Below are positions 25,720-35,035 of a DNA stretch of 49,152 nt, one piece after another (position 1 is the stretch's first letter; every line of letters begins with the position of its first letter). The position numbers and the translations under genes were made by a program. Origin of the DNA: Gammaproteobacteria bacterium (lineage in GTDB: Bacteria; Pseudomonadota; Gammaproteobacteria; Thiomicrospirales; Thiomicrospiraceae); contig JACXUY010000007.1 of NCBI GenBank assembly GCA_014763665.1, positions 1 through 49,152 of the forward strand, written 5' to 3'. The notes beneath the pieces were generated by a model. The model did no database searches. It was not told the DNA's origin and saw only the letters and a program-made list of their open reading frames with translations.

Positions 25720-26427
25720 TTATTTTGTCACATTTTTTGCAGCAGTGTAATGCGTTGGATCTGCTACGCCCGCTTGCACAAATCCCTCATGGCGCAAACG
25801 ACAAGCATCACATACACCACACGCCTTTCCCTCCTCATCGGCTTGATAGCAAGATACCGTTTGAGAGAAATCGACACCTAAACGCATTCCAGTTTGAATG
25901 ATTTCAGCTTTCGACATAAACTGCAAAGGCGCATGTATCTTGACGGACTGACCCTCAACACCCGCTTTGGTTGCTAAGTTTGCCATTTTTTCAAATGCCT
26001 CAATAAACTCAGGACGACAGTCAGGATAGCCCGAATAATCCACTGCGTTAACACCAATAAAAATATGTCGCGCTGTTAATACTTCAGCCAAAGCTAAGGA
26101 ATAGGATAAAAAAACCGTATTACGTGCTGGCACATAAGTAAGCGGAATACCCGACGATTCTATTTCTGGCACAGGAATAGAAGCATCCGTTAAGGCAGAA
26201 CCACCCATCTGCGCCAAATCAATTGTTACCACTCGATGTGTCAATGCCCCCAAACGACGTGAGAGACGCTCAGCTGCCAGCAACTCAGCGGCATGTCGTT
26301 GACCATAATTAAAGCTAATGGTATGACACTCATAACCTTGTGCAATTGCCCAAGCGAGCGTAGTGGCTGAATCTAGCCCACCCGATAAAAGTACTACCGC
26401 TAATCGCGGTTCATTATTTAACTGCAT
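25720..26427 (-). CDS. queC: 7-cyano-7-deazaguanine synthase QueC
   Basis: 235 residues from the ATG at 26427, which gives the usual QueC length. A PP-loop ATPase: [17 protein letters not shown] at the N-terminus, SFNYGQRH, and the zinc cysteines in [22 protein letters not shown]. It makes preQ0 for queuosine. The frame stays open to a TTG at 26493 with AGAGG about 10 nt before it, adding 22 residues. Neither start has a perfect site. The upstream leader holds the unusual folded element at 26508-26615. Confidence 0.92.
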   Translation of the reverse strand: MQLNNEPRLAVVLLSGGLDSATTLAWAIAQGYECHTISFNYGQRHAAELLAAERLSRRLGALTHRVVTIDLAQMGGSALTDASIPVPEIESSGIPLTYVPARNTVFLSYSLALAEVLTARHIFIGVNAVDYSGYPDCRPEFIEAFEKMANLATKAGVEGQSVKIHAPLQFMSKAEIIQTGMRLGVDFSQTVSCYQADEEGKACGVCDACRLRHEGFVQAGVADPTHYTAAKNVTK

Positions 26428-26507
26428 CGACCAAAACCCAAACGAAGGGGCATCACTAAAAACCTCGCCTTGCTCGATTTTCAGCGTTCCCAAGATTGTT
26501 TTACCTC

Positions 26508-26615
26508 TGGTGGAAGGGATTAAATCAATTGGTTACATGCCTTTTGAGTTCATCCCTTCCCCCACACTTTAGTGCACCGCAAGGTGAAGCCCCCAAACCG
26601 CTAGGGTTTTTAGAG
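26508..26615 (-). repeat. Folded element, copy A (upstream of queC)
   Basis: Homologous to 37099-37207. On the minus strand the order is CCTCT-AAAAA, a G-run, hairpin CACC-TTGC-GGTG (26586-26575), CACTAAAGTGTGGGG, a perfect 9-bp stem GGAAGGGAT/ATCCCTTCC (26560-26552 with 26520-26512), and CCACCA. The loop carries TAACCA and TGATTTAAT. The family is unknown to me. Its stem bases differ from copy B by compensating changes. Confidence 0.65.
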
Positions 26616-26649
26616 GTCACTAAAGGTTAACTTGTTTCAAGTCATGTTA

Positions 26650-26687
26650 TAAAAAAGAAAGGGACAGGAAGCATAACCTCCTATCCC
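26650..26687 (-). terminator. Terminator of the tol-pal operon
   Basis: On the minus strand GGGATAGGA pairs with TCCTGTCCC (one G-T pair) and is followed by TTTCTTTTTT. It lies about 35 bp after the cpoB stop. Confidence 0.88.
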
Positions 26688-26723
26688 GTTCACAGCATAC
26701 AAAACTAATCCAAACTGAAACAC

Positions 26724-27461
26724 TTATTTTTTTAGTGTTGCCAATAGCTTATCTGCCTGTTTGGCCGCTGTTGATTCTGGGAAGCGTTTTTTAACTTCTT
26801 CAAAACTGGCTTTAGCTTCTTTTGGCTTCTTCAACTCAAGGTAACACTCGCCTTGTTTCAATAACGCATCCGCTTGTTTGGGACCGCCCGCTTGCACCGA
26901 GGCGGTGTAGGCGTTCAGAGCAAGCTCATATTTACGAGCCACAAACTGCGTTTCGCCATACCAGTAATGCGCATTCCCCAGTTGGTCTGAGTACGGAAAC
27001 TTATTAACAAATTCCTTAAACAACTTACCCGCTTCAGAATATTTTCCAGCCATTAACTGATCAAAAGCTTTTTTGTAAGCTTGCTGCGCTTGCTCCACTT
27101 CAGCTGGCGTCATGCTTGGTTTAGCTGCAGTATTAGCCTCATTGGGCGCAACCACGGGAGCTGCTTTAAGTGCGGCAACCTGTTTTTCTAAGGCTTCAAT
27201 TTTGGCTTCTAACTGCTTAATCTTAGCCAAATCACGTTCAAGACGATCAAGACGGTCTGCATTTTCTAACGAATTTTTCTCGATGCGATTGAACTTGTCA
27301 TTAACATAGCCCATCATACCAACATCAGCTTCCATCACCTTTGGCGGCTGTGTACGAACACTAGGATCATACTCCACCACTTCGGCAGGATTAGCTGAGG
27401 ATTGTCCCGTAATCAGTAATACACCAACAGCAACGACTAATACATACTTGGATGACAACAT
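26724..27461 (-). CDS. cpoB: Cell division coordinator CpoB (YbgF)
   Basis: 245 residues from the ATG at 27461; a GTG three codons earlier is also possible. It has a signal peptide ending near SSANP. The N-terminal coiled-coil trimerisation region (LDRLERDLAKIKQLEAKIEA) is followed by TPR repeats (AYKKAFDQLMAGKYSEAGKL, NAHYWYGETQFVARKYELAL, DALLKQGECYLELKKPKEA). It links the Tol machine to PBP1B during septation. It is the last gene of the tol operon, before a clear terminator. Confidence 0.93.
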   Translation of the reverse strand: MLSSKYVLVVAVGVLLITGQSSANPAEVVEYDPSVRTQPPKVMEADVGMMGYVNDKFNRIEKNSLENADRLDRLERDLAKIKQLEAKIEALEKQVAALKAAPVVAPNEANTAAKPSMTPAEVEQAQQAYKKAFDQLMAGKYSEAGKLFKEFVNKFPYSDQLGNAHYWYGETQFVARKYELALNAYTASVQAGGPKQADALLKQGECYLELKKPKEAKASFEEVKKRFPESTAAKQADKLLATLKK

Positions 27462-27488
27462 ATCAAACACACCCCTAAATGGCTTTAA

Positions 27489-28037
27489 TTACTGAGGGAA
27501 CTTCATCTCGACACGACGATTTAACGCCCAAGATGCTTCATCATGCCCTTCAGCCGCTGGCTTTTCTTCACCGAAACTGACCACACGGATGCGTGAACTT
27601 GGAATACCCGCAACCGTTAAGGCATCACGCACCGCTTTTGCACGACGCTCGCCCAATGCCATATTGTACTCGCTACTACCACGTTCATCACAATGTCCTT
27701 CTAAGACAATATTCAATGTTGGTTTTGACTGCAAATAACGTACATAATGATTGATCACAGCCTGACCTTTACCATCAATCGAATACTGATCAAAACCAAA
27801 ATAAATGGTCGGCTGAACATCGCCTACAGCATAATTCTTTTCATCTTCCATCGCAGCCATGGCGCCCAAGGTATTTAAGTCAATTCCTTTTAGATCACTA
27901 CTGCTCATACCGTTACCGACTGTACTATCAACCACAACTGGTTTATTAACATTGCTGTCATCAACGGGCGGATCAGAACAGGCTGCCAACAATACCGATA
28001 AACTTGAAACCAACGCAATACGCATAACTTGGCGCAT
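27489..28037 (-). CDS. pal: Peptidoglycan-associated lipoprotein Pal of the Tol-Pal system
   Basis: 182 residues from the ATG at 28037 (AGAGGGG 8 nt upstream), chosen over an earlier in-frame start at 28070. Lipobox LLAAC. OmpA-like domain: IYFGFDQYSIDGKG, IVLEGHCDERGSSEYN, LGERRAKAVRDAL and SWALNRRVEMKFP. Anchors the outer membrane to the wall and binds TolB. Order tolB-pal-cpoB is canonical. Confidence 0.94.
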   Translation of the reverse strand: MRQVMRIALVSSLSVLLAACSDPPVDDSNVNKPVVVDSTVGNGMSSSDLKGIDLNTLGAMAAMEDEKNYAVGDVQPTIYFGFDQYSIDGKGQAVINHYVRYLQSKPTLNIVLEGHCDERGSSEYNMALGERRAKAVRDALTVAGIPSSRIRVVSFGEEKPAAEGHDEASWALNRRVEMKFPQ

Positions 28038-28097
28038 TTTACAAACCCCTCTGCTCATTTGTTCAATCATAAAACATTCAATCCATTCGGTACAGCA

Positions 28098-29435
28098 TTA
28101 CTGGCTACTGTTGAGTGGTCCCCATGCTGGATCACGCACATCACCTGCAATATTCAGCTTGGTAAAGGAACGACCATTACGAGATAAGACAGCGATAACA
28201 CCGCCGCGATAATCATTGTAAGAGTAAGCAATCATATCACCATTAGGCGCAAAGCTGGGAGACTCGTCCGTACCGGTGGTCGAAATCACTTTCGATGTGC
28301 CACTCACTAAATCCTGCGTTGTGACTTTAAAGCCACCAATATCTTGACGAATATAGGCTAAATAACGACCATCTGGTGAAGCCGTAGGACGCGCATTATA
28401 TTTTCCTTCAAAGGTAATACGTTTCACGTCTCTCGGATTGGCTAAACTCGCTTGAAAAATCTGCGGTTGACCACGACGATCTGAGTTAAAGAATATCGAC
28501 TGACCATTTGCAGACCATACTGCTTCTGTTTCAATTGCGGCATCGAAAGTCAACTGAGTTAGCCGCTTCGTTGCCACATCCATGACATAAATATCTGGAT
28601 TACCGCCTTTAGAGAGTGTCATCAGTAAACCACGACCATCAGGTGACCATGCGGGCGCACTGTTAATACCTTCATAAGCAGCAATACTATAACGACTGCG
28701 ACCATCTAAGCTTTGTACGATAATTTCAGGACGACGATTTTCAAAAGACACATAAGCCAACTTGGAACCATCTGGAGACCAGCTGACCGACATCAACGGC
28801 ATATACGAGCGTAAAATTGTGCGCGGACCGTAACCGTCAGAATCCGCCACTTCAAGTAAAAACATTTTACGCTTGCCCTTTGCATGTTCAACGCGTACAT
28901 AAGCCATACGAGAATCGAAAGCACCGCCACGACCCGTTACCGCCGTGTAAATCGCATCGGACATTTGATGTGCTGCGGTACGCAATAATGGTGCAGAAAC
29001 ACCGTTCCAGCGACGTGCTACCATTTCTTGATTATTCAAGGTGTTAATAAGACGCATATCGACCTGATACATATCACCACCTTGCGAACGGACTTCGCCA
29101 ATGACCAAGTAGTCTTGCATCATTTTGCGCCAGTAATCCAAGTTCAATTCGCTCGCTAACACAGCGGCTGACATATCGCTTTCACGCATCGGCGTAAAAC
29201 TACCTGAACGCGCTAAATCATCACGAATAATTTGAGCAATATTGTAGTCAGGGTTAACAATGCTCATCTGATTCTTGAATGGCGTCACAGCAATCGGCAA
29301 TGCCTGCTCAGTACCACCAGTAATTTCGACTCTAACCGCTTCTTGCGCCATGGCTTGAGCACTCATCCACAGACTAATACAAATCAACCATACTTTCACT
29401 AATTGGTTAACACGGATTCCACTGAGTTGCATCAT
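28098..29435 (-). CDS. tolB: Tol-Pal periplasmic beta-propeller protein TolB
   Basis: 445 residues. A signal peptide (LVKVWLICISLWMSAQAMA) precedes the N-terminal alpha/beta domain (VRVEITGGTEQALPIAVTPF). A six-bladed WD40-like propeller follows, with repeated SPDGxxLAYVS, WSPDGRGLLMT, SPDGRYLAYI and FAPNGDMIAYS. It binds Pal and TolA. The ATG at 29435 has GGGG 5 nt upstream; starts at 29441 and 29432 are also in frame. Confidence 0.96.
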   Translation of the reverse strand: MMQLSGIRVNQLVKVWLICISLWMSAQAMAQEAVRVEITGGTEQALPIAVTPFKNQMSIVNPDYNIAQIIRDDLARSGSFTPMRESDMSAAVLASELNLDYWRKMMQDYLVIGEVRSQGGDMYQVDMRLINTLNNQEMVARRWNGVSAPLLRTAAHQMSDAIYTAVTGRGGAFDSRMAYVRVEHAKGKRKMFLLEVADSDGYGPRTILRSYMPLMSVSWSPDGSKLAYVSFENRRPEIIVQSLDGRSRYSIAAYEGINSAPAWSPDGRGLLMTLSKGGNPDIYVMDVATKRLTQLTFDAAIETEAVWSANGQSIFFNSDRRGQPQIFQASLANPRDVKRITFEGKYNARPTASPDGRYLAYIRQDIGGFKVTTQDLVSGTSKVISTTGTDESPSFAPNGDMIAYSYNDYRGGVIAVLSRNGRSFTKLNIAGDVRDPAWGPLNSSQ

Positions 29436-29446
29436 AAACACCCCGA

Positions 29447-30556
29447 TTATTGTGGTTTGAAAATAAAAATAATTTCTTCTTTGAATACTTCATCCGAAGG
29501 TGCTCTGGGTAAAGGAGATGCGCGACGGACAGCTAAATCAACCGAACGCTTGTATGCATCACTCGCCTCACCCTGACAAGATTTCACGCGTACTTCTTTC
29601 ACTTCGCCTTCTCGTGTTTGACGCATGTAAACATCGCACACCACATTTTCGCTAGATTCTTTAATCCATGCGCGACGCACTTTAGCACTAATCGCACTAA
29701 TCCAAGTCGCTGTTTCTTGCTTCACCAGAGCAGCATTGGCAGCTTTGGCTTCCGCCTCACGTTCTGCTTGCATGGCTTTACGCATGGCTTCTTCTCGCTT
29801 CGCCTGCACTTTAATGTCATTTTTACGCCATTCCGCTTCGGCTTTTTCTTTCACTTCCTGCTCAGCTTTTTTCTTTAATTCAGCTTCTTGCTTCTGCTTC
29901 TCTGCTACTTGTTTTTTTTTCAATGCTTCTTGTTTCTTTAACTCTTCTTGTTTCTTTAACTCTTCTTGTTTCTTTAGCTCTTCTTGTTTCTTTAGCTCTT
30001 CTTGTTTCTTTAGCTCTTCTTGTTTCTGCATTTCCTGCTTTTGTTTTTCCGCATCTTGTTGCTTTTTCAGTGCTTCGGCCTGCTTCTGTTTCTCGGCTTC
30101 CTTTTCTTTGGCTAATGCTTGTTCCGCAGCGACACGCCTAGCCTCTTCTGCTTGTTTTTTCTGTGCTTCTTGTTTCTTTAACTCTTCTTGTTTCTTTAGC
30201 TCTTCTTGTTTTTTTAGCTCTTCTTGCTGTTTCTGCATTTCCTGCTTTTGTTTTTCCGCTTGCGCTTGCGCCAATTGCTCAGTACTGGGTTGAGGCGGCA
30301 CTGTCGGTAATGGCTCTGGTTTAGCAGGCTTTACTGGCTTTTCCACAACTGGCGTTGGTCGCTGTGTTAAAGCTTGAGAAACACGCGAATCAACCACATC
30401 GGCTTGTACTAAGTCTACTTCGGAAATTTCTGCCAAAACATCATTCATCTGTTGTTTATGTTGCAAGAACCCATAAACGATGAAGTAAAGCAAGACACCA
30501 TGTACAATCAAGGCCAACAAAGTCGCTAAAGGATGGTGTCGTAAAAATGCCAACAC
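29447..30556 (-). CDS. tolA: TolA, inner-membrane energy-transducing protein
   Basis: 369 residues from GTG. Domain I has one transmembrane helix (PLATLLALIVHGVLLYFIVYGF). Domain II is a very long Lys/Gln/Glu helix with two KKQEEL tandem arrays. Domain III holds TWISAISAKVRRAWI, CDVYMRQTREGEVKEVRVKS and SPLPRAPSDEVF, the globular Pal/TolB-contacting fold. It works with TolQR to span the periplasm. The repeat number may vary between strains. Confidence 0.95.
   Translation of the reverse strand: MLAFLRHHPLATLLALIVHGVLLYFIVYGFLQHKQQMNDVLAEISEVDLVQADVVDSRVSQALTQRPTPVVEKPVKPAKPEPLPTVPPQPSTEQLAQAQAEKQKQEMQKQQEELKKQEELKKQEELKKQEAQKKQAEEARRVAAEQALAKEKEAEKQKQAEALKKQQDAEKQKQEMQKQEELKKQEELKKQEELKKQEELKKQEELKKQEALKKKQVAEKQKQEAELKKKAEQEVKEKAEAEWRKNDIKVQAKREEAMRKAMQAEREAEAKAANAALVKQETATWISAISAKVRRAWIKESSENVVCDVYMRQTREGEVKEVRVKSCQGEASDAYKRSVDLAVRRASPLPRAPSDEVFKEEIIFIFKPQ
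29925..30026 (-). repeat. 18-bp tandem repeat inside tolA (array 1)
   Basis: Five full copies and a partial one of TCTTCTTGTTTCTTTARC on the plus strand, coding KKQEEL on the minus strand. Copies are nearly identical, so slippage is likely. Confidence 0.85.
30165..30229 (-). repeat. 18-bp tandem repeat inside tolA (array 2)
   Basis: Three copies plus a partial of the same 18-bp unit, 140 bp from array 1. The near identity suggests duplication of one array into the other. Confidence 0.8.
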
Positions 30557-30559
30557 GGT

Positions 30560-31060
30560 TTATTTACCCTGTGACTTAGCTGGCTGAGTTGCCAGTTTAA
30601 CGCTCTTGATATTTTCACCTTTCAAGCGCAAAAACAAACCAACCACATCACCGTATTCCGCTGCTTTATCGCCAAAAACCACAATGGCACTTTCATCATC
30701 ACTTTTTCCTGCACGCAACAAAGCAATATAACTGGTTAACTCCCGAATACTGGCATCATCTTGCGCAAACAACTTAGGCTCAAGCTGACCTGTTTGTACA
30801 CTATAGAGCAAACCATTTTCAGCTTTGGCTTTGGGCAATACCTGAATGACAATTTCGTTCGCTTTATCTCCGCGCGCTTTCGGCTTATCTTTTTGTTGCA
30901 CTTCTTCGGGCAAATCCACTTTAACTGAATGATGAATCACCGGAACGGTAATCATAAAAATCACCAACAACACCAACATGATGTCGATAAAGGGAACGAC
31001 GTTAATTTCTGCTTTCAGTTTGTGTTTGCGCTGACTGCGAAACGAAGAATCTGCGCTCAT
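30560..31060 (-). CDS. tolR: TolR proton-channel protein (ExbD family)
   Basis: 166 residues. One transmembrane helix contains the conserved aspartate in INVVPFIDIMLVLLVIFMIT. The periplasmic domain has an extra stretch of about 20 residues (QQKDKPKARGDKANEIVIQV and following) compared with E. coli TolR (142 residues). It starts directly at the tolQ stop. It forms the TolQ-TolR motor. Confidence 0.94.
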   Translation of the reverse strand: MSADSSFRSQRKHKLKAEINVVPFIDIMLVLLVIFMITVPVIHHSVKVDLPEEVQQKDKPKARGDKANEIVIQVLPKAKAENGLLYSVQTGQLEPKLFAQDDASIRELTSYIALLRAGKSDDESAIVVFGDKAAEYGDVVGLFLRLKGENIKSVKLATQPAKSQGK

Positions 31061-31762
31061 TTAAACTGTCTCAGCCTTGTCACTTTTGTAGGCTTGACGT
31101 TGCAGAATGGTCAAAAACTCTTGCGAAAAGTTTTCATACTGATTGAGCAAGCGATCTGACTTAACACTCAGGCGGTTATAAGCTATCACCGCAGGAATAG
31201 CGGCAAATAAGCCCATTGCTGTTGCTACCAAGGCTTCCGCAATGCCAGGTGCCACTTGAGCCAGTGTCACTTGCTCAGCCGATGCAAAGGCAACGAACGA
31301 AATCATGATGCCCCAAACGGTACCAAATAGACCGATATAAGGACTCACTGAAGCGACTGTCGCCAAGAAGGGTAAGCGTGTTTCCAACTGATCTAATTCA
31401 CGACCAAAAGCCACTTTCATCGCGCGTTGAGCGCCACCAATAATTTCAGAAGCTTCAATTCCTGCTTGTTTTTTCAAACGCACAAACTCTTTGAATCCCA
31501 CCGTAAAAATCGCATTCATGCCACGAGGCTCTAAATTCAATGAAGCGGTATAGGTGTAAAACCCTGACAAATCATGACTTGACCAAAAAGCAGTTTCGAA
31601 AGTCTTACTTTGTCGTTCCGCCACATTAAACTCCCATGACTTGGCAAAAATAACCGCCCACGAAGCAACGGATAAGAAGACCAAAATTGCCATCACAATT
31701 TGCACCACCAAACTGGCATCGCTCACCAACTGAACAATCGATAATTCCGTACCTGCACTCAC
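31061..31762 (-). CDS. tolQ: TolQ proton-channel protein (ExbB family)
   Basis: 233 residues from a GTG overlapping the ybgC stop. It has three membrane helices: VVQIVMAILVFLSVASWAVI, a second at VASVSPYIGLFGTVWGIM (proton-channel signature), and a third at IAEALVATAMGLFAAIPAV. It works with TolR and TolA to drive outer-membrane constriction. Confidence 0.95.
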   Translation of the reverse strand: MSAGTELSIVQLVSDASLVVQIVMAILVFLSVASWAVIFAKSWEFNVAERQSKTFETAFWSSHDLSGFYTYTASLNLEPRGMNAIFTVGFKEFVRLKKQAGIEASEIIGGAQRAMKVAFGRELDQLETRLPFLATVASVSPYIGLFGTVWGIMISFVAFASAEQVTLAQVAPGIAEALVATAMGLFAAIPAVIAYNRLSVKSDRLLNQYENFSQEFLTILQRQAYKSDKAETV

Positions 31763-32169
31763 CTGACTAGCACTCCCTGAAAGGCTTCTTTTAATTTGGT
31801 TGGAAACGCCATTGGCTTACCATTAATCTCACTTACACACGCAATCGTCACTTCACCTTGGCAAAGCAACTGATCATCACACAAAATACCTTGTCGAAAA
31901 TCAACTTTTGCACGTCCCAAATGATTCACTTCAACAGTCACCGACAACTGTTGATTAAACTTCGCAGGACGTAAATACTTTACGCTTAAGCTATGAACCA
32001 TCAGCAATGCACCGGCTTCGACACGAAGCTGATCTTGTTCAACACCTAAAGCCCGTAACCATTCGCTACGAGCTCGTTCCATAAACTTGAGGTAATTGGC
32101 GTAATAAACGACACCGCCAGCGTCAGTGTCTTCGTAATACACCCTAACTGGCCAACGATAGTCGCTCAT
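31759..32169 (-). CDS. ybgC: Acyl-CoA thioesterase YbgC
   Basis: 136 residues, hot-dog fold. [28 protein letters not shown] contains the catalytic aspartate and the family signature. It is always the first gene of tol operons. Overlaps ruvB upstream and tolQ downstream by 4 nt each. Confidence 0.94.
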   Translation of the reverse strand: MSDYRWPVRVYYEDTDAGGVVYYANYLKFMERARSEWLRALGVEQDQLRVEAGALLMVHSLSVKYLRPAKFNQQLSVTVEVNHLGRAKVDFRQGILCDDQLLCQGEVTIACVSEINGKPMAFPTKLKEAFQGVLVR

Positions 32170-33179
32170 TTTAGCACCTCTGGCACATCAATACCAAGGT
32201 GAGAATAAGCAATTGCATTAACAACACGTCCTCGCGTGGTACGCTGAATGAACCCTTGTTGAATTAAGTAAGGCTCTAGCACATCTTCCAGTGTTCCCTT
32301 ATCTTCACCTAAGGCAGTCGCGAGGGAGTCAACACCCGCTGGCCCGCCTGAAAAATGCTCAATTAAGGTTTGCAAATAGCGGATGTCCATCTTATCTAAA
32401 CCCGTGTCGTCAATTTGCAACAAGTCCAAAGCAGCGCCCGCCAATGCCTGTGTGATAACTCCATCGGCATGAACTTGCGCGTAATCACGCACCCGCTTCA
32501 GCAGACGATTAGCAATGCGAGGCGTTCCGCGAGAACGACGTGCGATTTCGACTGCACCTAAAGCCTCCATAGGCACAACCAAGCGTTCAGCATTGCGCTG
32601 CACAATCGTTGTTAGGTCTTCGACAGAATAAAACTCAAGTCGCTGCACAATACCAAAACGATCACGCAAAGGCGCTGTTAGCATACCAGCACGCGTCGTC
32701 GCACCCACCAGCGTAAAAGGCGGCAAATCAATTTTAACACTCTGAGCAGCTGGCCCTTCACCAATCATAATGTCGATGTGATAGTCTTCCATCGCCGGAT
32801 AAAGCACTTCTTCGATAACTGGGTTAAGACGATGAATTTCATCGACAAACAACACATCGTAAGGCTCTAAACGCGTGAGCATGGCCGCCAAATCACCTGG
32901 CTTTTCCAGCACGGGACCGGATGTTTGACGCAAATTAGCGCCCATTTCATTCGCCAAGACTTGCGCCAAGGTGGTTTTACCCAAACCCGGTGGCCCATAA
33001 AGGAGCACATGGTCCATCGCTTCACGACGTCCCTGAGCCGCTTTAACAAAGGTGGTTAATTGTTCACAAACCGAACGCTGACCAATATACTCATTGAAAC
33101 GTTGCGGACGCAATGAAGTGACAGCCGTGAAATCTTCCTGCTGTTGCTGATTACCGACAATGCGATCCAGTTCTATCAC
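32166..33179 (-). CDS. ruvB: Holliday junction helicase motor RuvB
   Basis: 337 residues. Walker [10 protein letters not shown] and Walker B DEIH (FVDEIHRL), arginine-finger region [18 protein letters not shown], and the C-terminal winged helix ([16 protein letters not shown]). Hexameric AAA+ motor pumping DNA through RuvA tetramers. Coupled to ruvA and ybgC by 4-nt overlaps. Confidence 0.97.
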   Translation of the reverse strand: MIELDRIVGNQQQQEDFTAVTSLRPQRFNEYIGQRSVCEQLTTFVKAAQGRREAMDHVLLYGPPGLGKTTLAQVLANEMGANLRQTSGPVLEKPGDLAAMLTRLEPYDVLFVDEIHRLNPVIEEVLYPAMEDYHIDIMIGEGPAAQSVKIDLPPFTLVGATTRAGMLTAPLRDRFGIVQRLEFYSVEDLTTIVQRNAERLVVPMEALGAVEIARRSRGTPRIANRLLKRVRDYAQVHADGVITQALAGAALDLLQIDDTGLDKMDIRYLQTLIEHFSGGPAGVDSLATALGEDKGTLEDVLEPYLIQQGFIQRTTRGRVVNAIAYSHLGIDVPEVLK

Positions 33180-33781
33180 AAGGTCACCTGAAGCGCATAT
33201 TTAATTTGGTCGCTTAATACGGCATTATCTTGCCAAGCCTTATCCACACGCTGCGTTGCTTCGGCATTTTTATAGCCCAAGGCTTCTAGCGCCTGAATCG
33301 CTTGTTGTCTCATCATGCTATCTGCGTTATTAAGCGATAAGGGAGCCACAGCGCCGTTCAATACAAAAGTGCCAACAATGGAATCAACCGCTGTTGCCAA
33401 TTCGAGCACCATGCGCTCTGCCGTTTTCTTACCAACACCGGGGATTTTCGTTAACAAAGCAGTGTTCTTTTCTCTAACCGCTTGCACAAAGGCATCTACC
33501 GACAGGGATGACAATACCGCTAATGCCAACTTAGGACCAATACCATTCACTTTCACTAACAGACGAAACAAGGACTTCTCTTTTTCCGTGGCGAAACCGT
33601 AAAGCAACATCGCATCTTCGCGCACCAGCATTTCGATCAGCAAACTACTTTGCTCACCTAAAGCGGGCAACACCTCAAAGGTAGATAAGGGTACTTCAAC
33701 TTGATAGCCCACCCCGGCAACATCCAAGACGACCCAAGACGGCAATTTTTCAATCAATTGACCTCGAAGACGAGCGATCAT
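33176..33781 (-). CDS. ruvA: Holliday junction-binding protein RuvA
   Basis: 201 residues. OB-fold domain at the start ([20 protein letters not shown]), two helix-hairpin-helix motifs ([36 protein letters not shown]) and the RuvB-binding domain III at the C-terminus. Coupled to ruvC and ruvB. Confidence 0.97.
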   Translation of the reverse strand: MIARLRGQLIEKLPSWVVLDVAGVGYQVEVPLSTFEVLPALGEQSSLLIEMLVREDAMLLYGFATEKEKSLFRLLVKVNGIGPKLALAVLSSLSVDAFVQAVREKNTALLTKIPGVGKKTAERMVLELATAVDSIVGTFVLNGAVAPLSLNNADSMMRQQAIQALEALGYKNAEATQRVDKAWQDNAVLSDQIKYALQVTL

Positions 33782-34263
33782 CGCTGAACCTTGTGTATAA
33801 AAGCAGCTATTTTAGCATGAGTTAAGGCGCATGCGAGGGCATCGGCAGCATCTTCTGAAGGTGGTTCGGACAAGCCTAATAATTGACTAACCATATATTG
33901 CACCTGCGACTTATTGGCATGACCTTTACCGACAATCGAACTTTTAATTTGTGTCGGTGAGTATTCTGCGATGGGCAAGGCTCGACTGGCAGCCGACAAC
34001 ATTACCACCCCACGTGCCATACCCAGCTTAATCGCCGTTTGTGGGTTTTTATAAATAAACGGACTTTCAATGGCCACACTAGCAGGCAAAAATTGTTCGA
34101 TCAGCGATTGCATACTTTCATGCAGCTTAACCAAACGTTCCCCCTCCGACAAATGCCCAACTTTAATGCTACCCGATGCAATATAACGTGGCGTAAAACG
34201 GGTTAGCTCAATCACACCGAAACCCGAAACACGAAACGCAGGGTCGATGCCCAGAATAATCAC
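33778..34263 (-). CDS. ruvC: Holliday junction endonuclease RuvC
   Basis: 161 residues. Catalytic Asp7 (ILGIDPAFRVSGFG), Glu in VAIESPF, and the C-terminal acidic pair in EDAADALACALTH. Resolves junctions after RuvAB migration. Starts 2 bp after yebC and overlaps ruvA. Confidence 0.96.
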   Translation of the reverse strand: MIILGIDPAFRVSGFGVIELTRFTPRYIASGSIKVGHLSEGERLVKLHESMQSLIEQFLPASVAIESPFIYKNPQTAIKLGMARGVVMLSAASRALPIAEYSPTQIKSSIVGKGHANKSQVQYMVSQLLGLSEPPSEDAADALACALTHAKIAAFIHKVQR

Positions 34264-34264
34264 C

Positions 34265-35011
34265 CTAGTCGCCCAGCTGCGCCATGACTTCTTCCGATAT
34301 TTCTAGATTGTGATACACTTCTTGAACATCGTCTAAGTCTTCCATCATATCAATCAAATCCAGTACTTTTTGTGTTTCTTCAGCATTGAGTGAGACTTTA
34401 ACATCCGCTTCCATCACCACGTCAGCATGTTCTGCCACCAATCCAGACGCTTCAAGCGCTGTTTTCACATCCATAAAGGCTTCGGGTGTGGTGATCACAT
34501 CCATACTACCATCTTCATGCGTCACCACATCATCCGCACCCGCTTCTAGCGCAGCATTCATGACCGTATCTTCATCCACACCAGCGGCGAAGCTAATTAT
34601 GCCTTGTTTTTTGAACATATAGGAAACCGATCCATCGGTTCCCATATTGCCGCCTTTTTTCGAGAAGGCGTGGCGAACCTCGGCAACAGTGCGTTGCTTG
34701 TTATCGGTCATGGTTTCAACAATCACTGCCACACCAAAGGGTGCATAACCTTCGTAACGCAACTCTTCGTAGTTTTCCCCTTCCGCTGTACCTGCCGCAC
34801 GGGCAATGGTTTTTTCGATGGTATCACGCTTCATATTATTAACCAGCGCTTTATCAACGGCCGCTCTTAAACGCGGGTTTAACGAAGCATCAGGATTTAT
34901 TTTTGCAGCAACCAAAATTTCTCGCAATAAACGCGTAAAAATTTTGCCTTTTTTAACATCTTGACGTGCTTTACGATGTTTAATATTGGCCCATTTACTG
35001 TGTCCTGCCAC
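34265..35011 (-). CDS. yebC: YebC/PmpR family transcription or translation factor
   Basis: 248 residues. The N-terminal [17 protein letters not shown] is diagnostic of the TACO1/YebC family. [20 protein letters not shown] and [16 protein letters not shown] are further hallmarks. Recent work links the family to relief of ribosome stalling, and older work to DNA binding. First gene before ruvCAB, as in many gammaproteobacteria. Confidence 0.96.
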   Translation of the reverse strand: MAGHSKWANIKHRKARQDVKKGKIFTRLLREILVAAKINPDASLNPRLRAAVDKALVNNMKRDTIEKTIARAAGTAEGENYEELRYEGYAPFGVAVIVETMTDNKQRTVAEVRHAFSKKGGNMGTDGSVSYMFKKQGIISFAAGVDEDTVMNAALEAGADDVVTHEDGSMDVITTPEAFMDVKTALEASGLVAEHADVVMEADVKVSLNAEETQKVLDLIDMMEDLDDVQEVYHNLEISEEVMAQLGD

Positions 35012-35035
35012 AGCCTACTCCTTTTTAGATGTGTT

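Noticed and set aside
26494-26640. preQ1 riboswitch before queC
   Set aside because: The preQ1-I core with its A-rich tail is not present, and a related element stands before dnaQ, which has no link to queuosine.
29925-30229. Regularly spaced repeats that might suggest a CRISPR array
   Set aside because: Units are contiguous 18-bp coding repeats without spacers, in frame within tolA.
29736-30293. Long plus-strand frame rich in Phe, Ser and Cys opposite tolA
   Set aside because: It is the antisense shadow of the Lys/Gln/Glu repeat of TolA; no ribosome site and biased composition.
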